This document shows, one piece after another, positions 1 to 7,889 of a stretch of 27,362 bases of DNA. The position numbers were made by a program, and so were the translations under genes. Numbering within the stretch: position 1 is the first letter of the stretch; each line of letters opens with the position of its first letter. The notes beneath the pieces are model-generated. The model was not told the origin of the DNA and searched no databases. It saw nothing but the letters and a program-made list of their open reading frames with translations. This stretch comes from Paenibacillus sp. oral taxon 786 str. D14 (GTDB lineage Bacteria > Bacillota > Bacilli > Paenibacillales > Paenibacillaceae), in NCBI RefSeq assembly GCF_000159955.1, contig NZ_GG695983.1:1-27362 (forward strand), written 5' to 3'.

Positions 1-25
1 CAACTTATAGGAAGAATAATAGAGG

Positions 26-54
26 TTGACATTCCAAGAGCAGGGTCCTATAAT
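26..54 (+). promoter_or_regulatory. sigma-A promoter of the znu operon
   Basis: A consensus -35 TTGACA (26-31) and a consensus -10 TATAAT (49-54) are separated by 17 bp. Transcription would begin near 61, about 30 bases before znuA. Both hexamers match perfectly, so the promoter should be strong when not repressed, which fits the operator that lies over the start point. Confidence 0.88.
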
Positions 55-60
55 CCTTGT

Positions 61-78
61 TGGTAATCATTACGATTA
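61..78. promoter_or_regulatory. Zur-like operator over the znuA transcription start
   Basis: TGGTAATCATTACGATTA is a near-palindrome around the core GTAATCATTAC. It closely resembles the Zur (zinc uptake regulator, Fur family) box of Bacillus, whose core is TCGTAATNATTACGA. Seen: the site begins at the predicted +1 of a perfect sigma-A promoter and lies directly before a zinc-binding lipoprotein gene. Inferred: zinc-loaded Zur represses the operon here. Confidence 0.82.
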
Positions 79-90
79 AGAGAGGGAGTC

Positions 91-1092
91 ATGATGTTTA
101 TACATAGATTCAAGCGAGGTTTCGTCGCAGCGGCAATGTTGCTTACGCTCCTGCTGGTTCTAGCTGGCTGCGGGAAGAACGGAAACAGCGGGACAATCGT
201 TGAGGGCAAGGTGAACGTAATCACTAGCTTTTATCCGATCTATGAATTTGCCAAGGCGATTGGCGGCGAAGAAGCGAATGTCATCAACTTGCTGCCGACC
301 GGCGTTGAGCCGCATGATTGGACGCCGCGCAGTCAGGATATTTTAAATGCATCGAAAGCTCAGCTGTTTTTGTATAACGGCGCAGGGTTGGAGGGCTGGG
401 TCCCGAACTTTCTGAAAGGCTTAGGTGCCGATGCCAAAGTGAAAACGGTGGAGATCAGCCATGGCATTGATTTGATCGAAGCCGAGGGCGATGATGGTCA
501 CGGGCATGGCGGCGAAGAAGCCGAACATGGGGAAGCACACTCGGACCATGATGAGGAAACGGAGCCTCACCATGTAGACCCGCACACCTGGGTTAGCCCG
601 AAATCCGCGATCATCATGGCGGAGAATATCAAGAACAGCTATATCGAGGTAGATCCGGAGCACAGGGAGGCTTATGAAGCCCGGTATCAGGAACTGCTGG
701 GTCAACTGCAGGCATTGGATGCCAAGTTCACCGAGCAATTATCCTCGCTGCCTAAGAAGGAAATTGTGGTTTCCCACCAAGCATTTGGCTACTTGTGCCG
801 GGATTACGGACTAACCCAACATGCGATTATGGGGCTGTCACCGGAGGCTGAGCCGCGGGCTCAGGACTTGGTGGCATTGTCGAAGCTGGTGAAGGAGAAG
901 GGCATTCGTTATGTATTTTTCGAAGAGCTCGTTTCGGATAAACTAGCCAAGACGCTGGCTTCCGAAGCTGGTGTGGATACGCTGGTGCTCAATCCCGTGG
1001 AAGGACTGACGAAAGCCCAAGCCCAAGCTGGCGATAATTACTTTACGTTGATGGAGAAAAATTTGCAAAATCTGATCCAAGCTCTACAATAA
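91..1092 (+). CDS. znuA: zinc ABC transporter substrate-binding lipoprotein (ZnuA/AdcA family)
   Basis: Extracytoplasmic zinc receptor that hands Zn2+ to the ZnuB permease. The 333-residue product starts with a lipoprotein signal: basic N-terminus, hydrophobic stretch (residues 11-23) and lipobox LAGC with the lipidated Cys27. Expected metal ligands are visible: His75 in EPHDW, a histidine in HVDPHTW (about 161-165) and a histidine in VVSHQAFGY. A His/Asp/Glu-rich loop (about 134-161) is typical of zinc rather than manganese receptors of this cluster A-I family. ATG codons occur at 91 and 94; the SD AGAGGGAG lies just upstream. First gene of znuA-znuC-znuB, and expected to be Zur-controlled from the operator over its promoter. 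B. subtilis uses the names adcA or znuA. Confidence 0.93.
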   Translation: MMFIHRFKRGFVAAAMLLTLLLVLAGCGKNGNSGTIVEGKVNVITSFYPIYEFAKAIGGEEANVINLLPTGVEPHDWTPRSQDILNASKAQLFLYNGAGLEGWVPNFLKGLGADAKVKTVEISHGIDLIEAEGDDGHGHGGEEAEHGEAHSDHDEETEPHHVDPHTWVSPKSAIIMAENIKNSYIEVDPEHREAYEARYQELLGQLQALDAKFTEQLSSLPKKEIVVSHQAFGYLCRDYGLTQHAIMGLSPEAEPRAQDLVALSKLVKEKGIRYVFFEELVSDKLAKTLASEAGVDTLVLNPVEGLTKAQAQAGDNYFTLMEKNLQNLIQALQ

Positions 1093-1127
1093 GAAGAAAC
1101 TATATGTACCGGAAGGACGCTAAGTAA

Positions 1128-1889
1128 ATGAAATCCGACGCAACTACGGCACAGGATGCCGTTTGTCATGACAGTGTAATCGAGCTTGACCACGTTTCCT
1201 TCGCGTATCAGGAACAACAAGTGATCTCCGACTTCAGCTTTGTCGTCCGCGAGCGGGATTTTGTAGGCGTGATCGGTTCCAATGGGGCGGGGAAAACCAC
1301 GCTGCTGCGGATGATGGTCGGTCTGCTGCAGCCAACCGAAGGGGAAATTCGCTTGTTCGGCGAGCCGATCCGGCGCTTCCGCGATTGGGAGCGGATCGGC
1401 TACGTGCCGCAGAAGAACGCCTTTAATCCCCTGTTTCCGGCGACGGTCCGCGAAGTGGTGTTGTCCGGCCTGTACAATAACAAGAAGCTGTTCCGCCGGA
1501 TCGGCCGTGAGGAACAGCGCAAGTGTGATGATGCGCTGGAAGTGATGCGGATCGGTGATATCCAGCATAAGCGCATCGGCCAGCTTTCCGGCGGCCAACA
1601 GCAACGGGTATTTTTGGCGCGGGCGCTCGTGAACAAACCCGATTTGCTCGTTTTGGACGAACCCACCGTCGGCATTGATGCTCAGACGCAAGCCGATTTT
1701 TTTGAATTGATTTTTCATATGCACGCCCATCATCACATGACGTTTCTGATGGTCTCCCATGATATCGGCATGATCGAAGGGAAGCTGGGCCAGGAACCCC
1801 GCAAGCAGTGTGGGGCGATCAAATTTTACGTGCGCCACTCGCACGAGCAGGACTGCGCGATCCCGGATCTGCAGCATTCGTTGGTTTAG
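1128..1889 (+). CDS. znuC: zinc ABC transporter ATP-binding protein
   Basis: Cytoplasmic ATPase that powers zinc import. All ABC motifs are present in order: Walker A GSNGAGKT (residues 50-57), Q-loop region YVPQKNAF, signature LSGGQQQR, Walker B LLVLDEP followed by the D-loop, and H-loop VSHD. The length (253 aa) is normal. After the H-loop the C-terminal tail is unusual: in place of the short CLN-type tail I know from AdcC/ZnuC it reads QCGAIKFYVRHSHEQDC, with two Cys and two His that could bind metal. ATG start at 1128 with SD GGAAGGA. It lies 35 bases after znuA and is followed directly by the permease gene. Confidence 0.92.
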   Translation: MKSDATTAQDAVCHDSVIELDHVSFAYQEQQVISDFSFVVRERDFVGVIGSNGAGKTTLLRMMVGLLQPTEGEIRLFGEPIRRFRDWERIGYVPQKNAFNPLFPATVREVVLSGLYNNKKLFRRIGREEQRKCDDALEVMRIGDIQHKRIGQLSGGQQQRVFLARALVNKPDLLVLDEPTVGIDAQTQADFFELIFHMHAHHHMTFLMVSHDIGMIEGKLGQEPRKQCGAIKFYVRHSHEQDCAIPDLQHSLV

Positions 1890-1901
1890 GAGTTGTTTAT
1901 T

Positions 1902-2705
1902 TTGGAGATATTATCCGCTGATTTTTTTCAAAGAGCGCTGGCTGGCGGCCTGTTGATCGGATTGACCGCACCCTTGATCGGGATCTTTCTGGTGCTGCGT
2001 CGTCTCTCGATGATCGGTGATACGCTGGCCCATGTTACTATCGCCGGGGTGGCTTTAGGTTTCTTGCTTGGGGTCTATCCCGTTGGGGTTGGCCTCGCTT
2101 TTGCCGTCGTCGCCTCGTTTGCCATCGAGAAGCTGCGTAAAGCGTATCGAGGTTACGCCGAGCTGTCGATTGCCATTATCATGTCCGGGGGCGTTGCGCT
2201 GGCCTCCCTGTTCTTTACGCTGGGGATGGGTTACAATACGGATGTGGTCAGCTATCTGTTTGGCAGCATTTATACGCTGGATACAACAGATTTATATGTA
2301 GCTTTTGGCGTCACCCTGGTGGTGGTGATCGTTGTCGTTGCCTTCTTCAAGGAATTTTTCCTGCTAACCTTTGAGGAAGATGCCGCTTCGGTAAGCGGGA
2401 TTCCGGTGAAGCTGCTGAACCTGCTGCTGACGGTTATGACGGCATTGGTGATCAGCACCGCCATCAAAATCGTTGGCGCCTTGCTCGTTTCGGCGTTGCT
2501 GACGATTCCTGCTGCCTGTAGCCTGCTCATCGCCCGAAGCTTTAAAATGTCCGTGGTATTCTCCGTGATCATTGCGGAAATCGCGGTCATAGCCGGATTG
2601 ATTGTGGCGGGTGTCTGGAATTTGGCTCCGGGCGCGACGATTGTGCTGCTGCTGATCTGCATGCTGATACTTACTTTGCTGGGCAAACGGGGATTCTCTG
2701 CCTAG
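1902..2705 (+). CDS. znuB: zinc ABC transporter permease
   Basis: Membrane channel of the zinc importer (ABC-3 family), with about eight hydrophobic helices across 267 residues. Family features seen include the early LIGLTAPLIGIFLVLRRLSM region and the later IVGALLVSALLTIPAA stretch, where the ATPase docks. Start choice: an in-frame TTG at 1893 abuts the SD AGGAG (1888-1892) and is too close, whereas TTG at 1902 sits nine bases beyond it, so I chose 1902. The gene begins 12 bases after the znuC stop, so the two are probably translated in one transcript. Confidence 0.9.
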   Translation: MEILSADFFQRALAGGLLIGLTAPLIGIFLVLRRLSMIGDTLAHVTIAGVALGFLLGVYPVGVGLAFAVVASFAIEKLRKAYRGYAELSIAIIMSGGVALASLFFTLGMGYNTDVVSYLFGSIYTLDTTDLYVAFGVTLVVVIVVVAFFKEFFLLTFEEDAASVSGIPVKLLNLLLTVMTALVISTAIKIVGALLVSALLTIPAACSLLIARSFKMSVVFSVIIAEIAVIAGLIVAGVWNLAPGATIVLLLICMLILTLLGKRGFSA

Positions 2706-2731
2706 CCCGCAAGGGTACATAGGGGGTACTT

Positions 2732-3445
2732 ATGGCTGACATCCATCTCGGGATTGCCTTCGGTGCGGGGGTCGCTTCCTTTATTTCGCCTTGCTGCCTG
2801 CCTTTATATCCGTCTTACCTGTCATATATTACCGGGATGTCCGTGCAGCAATTAAAGACGGAGCAAAGCAAACGGGACGTTCGCTTCCGGACGATGACGC
2901 ATACGCTGGCGTTTATCCTCGGCTTCTCCGTTGTGTTCTATACGCTGGGTTTCGGCGCCGGTCTGTTTGGTGAATTTTTTAATCAATATCGCGGGTTGAT
3001 CCGGCAATTATCCGCCATTTTGATCATTTGTATGGGTTTGTTTCTCATGGGGATCTTCCAGCCGCAGTTTCTGCTAAAGGAACGGAAAATGAATTTGAAA
3101 TTCAAGCCGGCCGGATACATCGGTTCGTTTATTTTTGGCATTGGCTTCTCCGCGGGCTGGTCGCCTTGCGTTGGCCCGATTCTGGCGGCGATTATCGCAT
3201 TAGCCGTAACGGAGCCGGGAACCTGGATTGGACTGATCACCGCCTATACGCTTGGGTTTGCCTTGCCTTTTTTTGTCCTGGCTTTCTTTATCGGTTCGAC
3301 AAAATGGATTCTCCGCTATTCCGCCATCATGATGAAAATCGGCGGCGCGCTGATGCTGCTGATGGGCGTGCTGCTGTTTACGAACCGTATGGCCCAAATC
3401 ACGATTTGGCTGCAGCAAATTACGCCTGAATGGTTGAAGTTCTAG
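2732..3445 (+). CDS. ccdA: cytochrome c biogenesis / thiol-disulfide transporter CcdA
   Basis: Integral membrane protein (237 aa, six predicted helices) of the DsbD/CcdA family. It passes electrons from cytoplasmic thioredoxin to extracytoplasmic thioredoxin-like proteins needed for haem attachment or, in Bacillus, for spore synthesis. Seen: the redox-cysteine motif SPCCLPLYPSY in the first helix (about residues 19-29) and SPCVGPIL in the fourth. SD AGGGGG precedes ATG 2732. It starts 26 bases after znuB with no terminator between, so it may be co-transcribed with the zinc operon. No dedicated partner (ResA or CcsB type) is nearby. Confidence 0.9.
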   Translation: MADIHLGIAFGAGVASFISPCCLPLYPSYLSYITGMSVQQLKTEQSKRDVRFRTMTHTLAFILGFSVVFYTLGFGAGLFGEFFNQYRGLIRQLSAILIICMGLFLMGIFQPQFLLKERKMNLKFKPAGYIGSFIFGIGFSAGWSPCVGPILAAIIALAVTEPGTWIGLITAYTLGFALPFFVLAFFIGSTKWILRYSAIMMKIGGALMLLMGVLLFTNRMAQITIWLQQITPEWLKF

Positions 3446-3476
3446 GGGAGACGAAGGAAAGTGTGCCGATGTGCAC

Positions 3477-3506
3477 TTGCCAACGGACAATCAGAACATG
3501 TATCAT
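3477..3506 (+). promoter_or_regulatory. possible sigma-A promoter of mntR
   Basis: TTGCCA (3477-3482) and TATCAT (3501-3506) are 18 bp apart, about 70 bases before mntR. A small inverted repeat, CATTA-6 nt-TAATG (3504-3519), covers the predicted start point. I see no canonical MntR box, and no terminator separates ccdA from this site, so read-through from the znu operon is also possible. Confidence 0.4.
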
Positions 3507-3575
3507 TAACAGAGTAATGTTTAACATGCGTACAGGTTTGTCCGCGTCAACTCATGGAAAAGAGGGAATCGATAG

Positions 3576-4001
3576 ATGCCAACGCCCAGTATGGAAGATT
3601 ATTTGGAGCGTATTTACAAACTGATCGACGAGAAAGGATACGCACGCGTGTCCGATATCGCGGAAGGTTTGGAGGTTCATCCTTCCTCCGTTACGAAGAT
3701 GATTCAGAAATTGGACAAGGATGAATACTTGATCTACGAGAAATATCGGGGCCTTGTTTTGACCAATAAAGGGAAAAAAATCGGCAAACGGCTCGTAGAC
3801 CGGCATCAGTTGCTGGAGGAGTTTCTTGGGATGATCGGCGTCGATCACGAGAATATCTATAAAGACGTCGAAGGAATTGAACATCATTTAAGCTGGGATT
3901 CCATCACGCGAATTGCGACGCTTGTGGAATATTTCAAACGGGACAGCAACCGGATACGCGACCTGGAAAAGGTCCATCAGGAACTGATCAACGAATCGTA
4001 G
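3576..4001 (+). CDS. mntR: manganese-responsive transcriptional regulator MntR (DtxR family)
   Basis: Represses manganese uptake genes when Mn2+ is bound. It has an N-terminal winged helix (residues 1-70) and a helical dimerisation domain, 141 aa, with no SH3-like third domain, as in the short MntR class. The metal ligands known from B. subtilis MntR occur at identical positions: Asp8, Glu11, His77, Glu99, Glu102 and His103. SD GAGGGA precedes ATG 3576. In B. subtilis the same gene (formerly yqhN) also lies next to the yqhO-yqhR block. Its own targets (mntH, mntABC) are not in this window. Confidence 0.95.
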   Translation: MPTPSMEDYLERIYKLIDEKGYARVSDIAEGLEVHPSSVTKMIQKLDKDEYLIYEKYRGLVLTNKGKKIGKRLVDRHQLLEEFLGMIGVDHENIYKDVEGIEHHLSWDSITRIATLVEYFKRDSNRIRDLEKVHQELINES

Positions 4002-4046
4002 AAGAAGCATCTGTCTTTCGGTGAAGGCAGATGCTTCTTCTTTTTG
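4002..4046 (+). terminator. rho-independent terminator after mntR
   Basis: The arms AAGAAGCATCTG and CAGATGCTTCTT form a 12-bp perfect stem, extended by imperfect pairs, around a short loop and followed by CTTTTTG. It begins right after the mntR stop codon. Confidence 0.92.
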
Positions 4047-4134
4047 TCCTGAAGAGCGCAACTCTTGACCTCCGCGTGACGTTTAAGGAAGTAGCACGGT
4101 TCGTCCGTACATAACGATGATGTGGAGGATACTG

Positions 4135-5772
4135 ATGAAATTTCGCAAATGGTTTATTCCTATTCTAGTGTTGCTCTTCCTATGGCCTTATACCGGGAAT
4201 ACGCCGGTGGCCGCAGCCGCAACCGATATTCGGATTATTTTCGACGGTGAGGTGTTGTCCACCGATGCTTCGCCGTACATTAAGCCCGGGGCGAATGTCA
4301 CCATGGTCCCGCTTCGGGCCATCAGCGAGAACCTGGGAGCCCGGGTAGCCTGGTCCCAAGCCGATAAAACCGCAACGATTCAAAAAGATGGCAGTACCAT
4401 CGTTCTGACGTTAGGTTCTTCTGCAGTTCAAGTCGGCGGAAGTACGATCAACCTGGAAGCTTCCGTGGAAATTAACTCCGGCCGGACGATGGTGCCGCTG
4501 CGCTTTGTCAGCGAGCAACTTGGTATTGCCGTCAATTGGAACGGGCAGACCCGTACGATCACCCTGTTGAGTGGCTCCGGAGCAACTCAGCCGGAACCAG
4601 GCGTAGGTGGGGAGGACCCGCAAAGCGATGTGCCTCAGCCGCCGGCAGTTGATACGTCGAACGGGCTGCGCGGTGTTTGGGTATCCACGGTTTCTAATCT
4701 CGACTGGCCGAGCAAGAGCTCGTACGGCAAGGTAGAGGCCCAGAAAGCCGAATACGTACAGCTGCTGGACGAAGTGCAGGCGATGGGAATGAACGCAGTG
4801 TTCGTTCAGGTGCGCCCGTCAGCGGACGCGATTTATCCGTCGTCCCAGGTGCCGTGGTCCTCTTATTTGACGGGAACCGCCGGCAAGGATCCGGGATACG
4901 ACCCGCTGCAGTTCCTGATCGAAGAGACGCACCGCCGCGGCATGGAATTCCACGCCTGGTTTAATCCGTTCCGCGCCAGCACAGGCAGCGATGCGAGCAA
5001 ACTTCCGGCCAATCATGTCGCAAACCAACATCCGGAATGGATCGTGAAGTTCGACGGCAAGCTGTATATTAATCCGGGGATTCCGGAAGCGCGCGATCAC
5101 GTCATCAGTGCGATTATGGAAGTCGTGAACGGGTACGATATTGACGGAGTTCATTTGGACGATTATTTCTATCCGACCGGAGAAACGACTTCAAAGAAAT
5201 TCGCGGATGACGCTACGTTTAAGTCTTATAACTCCAAGAAGATTGCAACGAAAGGCGACTGGCGCCGGGATAATATCAATCAGTTCGTGCAAAAATTAGG
5301 CCAACGGATTGAAGCGTCTAAGCCTTATGTTTCTTTTGGCATCAGCCCGTATGGAGTTTGGCGGAACAAGTCAAACGATTTGACCGGCTCCGATACGAAA
5401 GCTAGTGTTACGGCGTACGATAGCACTTATGCCGACGTTCGGACGTGGATTAAGAACGAGTGGATTGATTACGTCGCTCCACAACTGTATTGGAGCATGA
5501 CGCGCAAGGAAGTCCGTTATGACCTGCTGGCCGACTGGTGGGCCCAAGAGGTAAGAGGGACTAACGTGAAGCTGTACATCGGCCATGCGCCGTATAAGCT
5601 AGGGACGCCGGAGATCGGCTGGTCCAGCGCACAGGAAATCATCAATCAGCTCGAATACAACCGTCAGATTCCCGAGATCAGCGGCAGCATCTTCTTTAGC
5701 GCCAAGGACCTGCGTAAGAACCCGCTGGGACTGATCCCGCTGCTGCAGTCTTATTATGGAGTGCAGCCTTGA
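4135..5772 (+). CDS. secreted stalk-domain / GHL10-family glycoside hydrolase-like protein
   Basis: Predicted exported protein of 545 aa. A signal peptide (residues 1 to about 27, ending in Ala repeats) is followed by a stalk domain of the copper amine oxidase N-terminal type (about 32-145, two repeats each with a VPLR motif: MVPLRAISENLG and MVPLRFVSEQLG). A Pro/Glu/Gly-rich linker (about 147-170) leads to a C-terminal GHL10/DUF187 domain (YngK-like). The latter opens with RGVWVSTVSNLDWPSK and carries the conserved DGVHLDDYFYP. Substrate unknown; cell-wall or surface polysaccharide is a guess. An ATG at 4117 exists, but SD GGAGG (4124-4128) favours ATG 4135. No counterpart lies here in B. 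subtilis. Confidence 0.88.
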   Translation: MKFRKWFIPILVLLFLWPYTGNTPVAAAATDIRIIFDGEVLSTDASPYIKPGANVTMVPLRAISENLGARVAWSQADKTATIQKDGSTIVLTLGSSAVQVGGSTINLEASVEINSGRTMVPLRFVSEQLGIAVNWNGQTRTITLLSGSGATQPEPGVGGEDPQSDVPQPPAVDTSNGLRGVWVSTVSNLDWPSKSSYGKVEAQKAEYVQLLDEVQAMGMNAVFVQVRPSADAIYPSSQVPWSSYLTGTAGKDPGYDPLQFLIEETHRRGMEFHAWFNPFRASTGSDASKLPANHVANQHPEWIVKFDGKLYINPGIPEARDHVISAIMEVVNGYDIDGVHLDDYFYPTGETTSKKFADDATFKSYNSKKIATKGDWRRDNINQFVQKLGQRIEASKPYVSFGISPYGVWRNKSNDLTGSDTKASVTAYDSTYADVRTWIKNEWIDYVAPQLYWSMTRKEVRYDLLADWWAQEVRGTNVKLYIGHAPYKLGTPEIGWSSAQEIINQLEYNRQIPEISGSIFFSAKDLRKNPLGLIPLLQSYYGVQP

Positions 5773-5826
5773 CAGGAACAGTGAAATGCGTTAAATTCGT
5801 TGTCAACATGATTTAAATGATATTAA
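5769..5826 (+). promoter_or_regulatory. candidate promoters for the proS leader
   Basis: Two sigma-A candidates lie between the glycosidase gene and the T-box. One is a perfect -35 TTGACA (5769-5774), overlapping the preceding stop codon, with a weak TTAAAT (5791-5796). The other is TTGTCA (5800-5805) with TATTAA (5821-5826) and a TG extension at a short 15-bp spacing. The second lies closer to the T-box and has the better -10. I cannot decide between them by eye. Confidence 0.4.
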
Positions 5827-5839
5827 TGTTCCATCAGCT

Positions 5840-6085
5840 GTGATCAAGGATTGAAATTAACGACTGCGTCCTCAGAGAGGAGACCCGGGAGCTGGAAGGT
5901 CTCTGTCGCACGTGAATTTTTCCCGCCTTGTGAGCTGTACGGGGAGATTTCCTCTGCGGAAATTGAACACGTACCGGTCCCCAACCGTTATCATGGTTAG
6001 AGCACCGTTTGAGCTTGATCGACGGTGGAAATAGGGTGGTACCACGACACATTCGTCCCTTGACGAATGTGTCTTTTTGTTTTAC
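5840..6085 (+). promoter_or_regulatory. T-box riboswitch leader of proS
   Basis: Transcription attenuator sensing uncharged tRNA. Seen, in order: stem I with outer pairing CAAGG (5845-5849) / CCTTG (5926-5930), inner UGCG/CGCA, and apical stem GAGACC/GGTCTC with the conserved GCTGGAA loop segment (5880-5903); stem III CACCGT/ACGGTG (6003-6027); the T-box AGGGTGGTACCACG (6033-6046), whose AGGG can pair with CCCT (6057-6060) as antiterminator; and a terminator after it. The leader ends 20 bases before proS. The specifier codon is ambiguous: the bases after GUGAA (5912-5916) read UUU UUC, and a proline CCC/CCG lies only at 5922-5925. Confidence 0.93.
6046..6082 (+). terminator. T-box-controlled intrinsic terminator
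   Basis: GACACATTCGTC (6046-6057) pairs perfectly with GACGAATGTGTC (6062-6073) around a four-base loop, followed by TTTTTGTTTT. Its 5' arm shares bases with the T-box antiterminator, so the two structures exclude each other. Confidence 0.95.
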
Positions 6086-6105
6086 AGATGAAGGAGGTCA
6101 TTGAA

Positions 6106-7821
6106 ATGCGCCAAAGCCGATTATTATCCCCAACCCTGCGGGAGGCTCCATCCGATGCAGAAGCGGCCAGCCATCAGCACCTGCTGCGCGCGGGCTACAT
6201 CCGCCAATTGGCAGCGGGGATCTACTCCTACCTGCCTTTAGGAAGAAAGGTGCTGCTTCGAATCGAACAGATTGTGCGGGAGGAGATGAACCGGGCCGGG
6301 GCTCAGGAACTGCTTCTCCCTGCGATGCAGCCGGCGGAGCTTTGGCAGAGATCCGGCCGTTATGAACGCTATGGCCCTGAGCTGATCCGATTCAAGGATC
6401 GGCATGATCGCGAATTTGCTTTAGGTCCAACGCATGAGGAAGTCATCACTTCATTGCTGCGAGATGAGGTGAACTCATACCGCCAGCTGCCTCTAACGGT
6501 TTATCAAATTCAGACGAAGTTCCGTGACGAACGTCGTCCCCGGTTTGGTTTGCTGCGCGGTCGAGAGTTCTTAATGAAGGATGCCTACTCCTTTGACACC
6601 GATTGGACCGGCTTGGATCGCGCATATCAATCCATGGTTTCTGCTTACGAGAAAATCTTCCGCCGCTGCGGTCTGAAGTTCCGAGCTGTTGAGGCTGACC
6701 CTGGAACGATTGGCGGGGAAGGCGGCACCCATGAGTTCATGGCCTTAGCCGATATTGGCGAGGACGTTGTAGCTGTGTGCGGGAATTGCGATTATGCAGC
6801 GAATCTTGAAAAAGCGACTTCAGCGCTGCCAGACCCAAGCCTGCAAACTCAATCATCGGCAGCTGACCGTCCCGAAGTGGTTGATACGCCGGGCGTGCAT
6901 ACCATCGAACAATTAGGTGAGTTCTTTCAAGTGGGCCCTGAACATTTCCTCAAAACGCTGATTTATGTTCCTGAGGGGAAAGAGCCAGTTGCGGTCGTCG
7001 TACGCGGGGATCATGAAGTGAGCGAGCTGAAGGTGGCTGCCTGGTTAGGCGTAGATCACGTGCAGCTTGCTGATCATGAGACAGTAGAGAAAATAACCGG
7101 TGCCCCGGTGGGGTTTGCTGGCCCGATCGGCCTTCTGATCCCGGTCTTGATGGACAGGGAGGCTTCAAACATGGACACAGCGATTGCAGGGGCAAATGCG
7201 CCGGACACCCATTTACGCTCGGTCTGCCCAACACGCGATGTACCTGAAGCCTCCATCGGCGACTTTCGCAACGTGGTGAACGGAGATGCTTGCCCACGCT
7301 GCAAGGAGGGAAGGCTCCAATTGTTGCGGGGGATAGAGGTCGGCCATGTGTTTAAACTTGGAACCAGGTACAGCGAACAGCTAGGCGCCGTATTTCTGGA
7401 TGCCCAAGGGCATCAGCAGCCGATGATCATGGGATGTTATGGAATCGGCCTTTCTCGACTCATGTCCGCAATTGCCGAACAACATCACGATGAACATGGC
7501 CTAATCTGGCCGGTGTCGATCGCTCCGTATCAGGTGCACATCATTCCGATTTCCGTGACGAATCCGCTGCAAATGGAGCTTGCCCTGCAGCTGTATGAGA
7601 AGTTGACTCAAGCCGGGATAGATGTATTGTTGGATGATCGAGATGAGCGTCCAGGAAGCAAATTCCATGATGCGGATCTGATCGGTATTCCGTATCGGGT
7701 CATCATTGGTAAGTCTGCCGAACAAGGACAAGTCGAATGGGTGGAACGGAACATCATGAAACGGGAACTGATCTCTTTGGAAGAAGCGATCCAGCGGATT
7801 CATCTCATGCAAGTTCATTAG
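6106..7821 (+). CDS. proS: prolyl-tRNA synthetase (bacterial type, with editing insertion)
   Basis: Charges tRNA-Pro with proline. Class II synthetase of 571 aa. Motif 2 (TKFRDERRPRFGLLRGREF) with the downstream MKDAYSF is clear, and motif 3 contains GCYGIGLSRLM. Between them lies the YbaK-like editing domain (about residues 240-390), expected to remove mischarged Ala-tRNA-Pro. Two Cys pairs, CGNC and CPRC, flank that insertion. A C-terminal anticodon-binding domain ends the protein. An upstream in-frame ATG at 6067 lies inside the terminator; SD AAGGAGG (6091-6097) fixes the start at ATG 6106. It is controlled by the T-box leader. Whether this is the only ProRS of the cell cannot be told here; its place between mntR and yqhO differs from B. 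subtilis. Confidence 0.95.
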   Translation: MRQSRLLSPTLREAPSDAEAASHQHLLRAGYIRQLAAGIYSYLPLGRKVLLRIEQIVREEMNRAGAQELLLPAMQPAELWQRSGRYERYGPELIRFKDRHDREFALGPTHEEVITSLLRDEVNSYRQLPLTVYQIQTKFRDERRPRFGLLRGREFLMKDAYSFDTDWTGLDRAYQSMVSAYEKIFRRCGLKFRAVEADPGTIGGEGGTHEFMALADIGEDVVAVCGNCDYAANLEKATSALPDPSLQTQSSAADRPEVVDTPGVHTIEQLGEFFQVGPEHFLKTLIYVPEGKEPVAVVVRGDHEVSELKVAAWLGVDHVQLADHETVEKITGAPVGFAGPIGLLIPVLMDREASNMDTAIAGANAPDTHLRSVCPTRDVPEASIGDFRNVVNGDACPRCKEGRLQLLRGIEVGHVFKLGTRYSEQLGAVFLDAQGHQQPMIMGCYGIGLSRLMSAIAEQHHDEHGLIWPVSIAPYQVHIIPISVTNPLQMELALQLYEKLTQAGIDVLLDDRDERPGSKFHDADLIGIPYRVIIGKSAEQGQVEWVERNIMKRELISLEEAIQRIHLMQVH

Positions 7822-7836
7822 TCATACGTACAGCCT

Positions 7837-7879
7837 CTCCCAACATACATAAGCAGTAAGCTGAATGTGGGTTGGGAGG
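7837..7879 (+). promoter_or_regulatory. inverted repeat covering the yqhO ribosome binding site
   Basis: CTCCCAAC (7837-7844) is the exact reverse complement of GTTGGGAG (7871-7878), with 26 bases between. The second arm contains most of the GGAGG SD (7875-7879) of the downstream patatin gene. No U-run follows, so it is not a terminator. If it forms in the mRNA it would mask the ribosome binding site. Confidence 0.45.
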
Positions 7880-7889
7880 AAGGCGCCGG

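Noticed and set aside
1038..1877. 279-codon open frame on the minus strand across znuC
   Set aside because: It lies wholly antisense to a clear ABC ATPase, has no family motif or SD, and its His/Arg/Gln-rich composition is that of a reverse-frame shadow.
3430..3624. 64-codon frame bridging the ccdA end and the mntR start
   Set aside because: No SD, overlaps both neighbours in another frame, composition unlike a protein of this genome.
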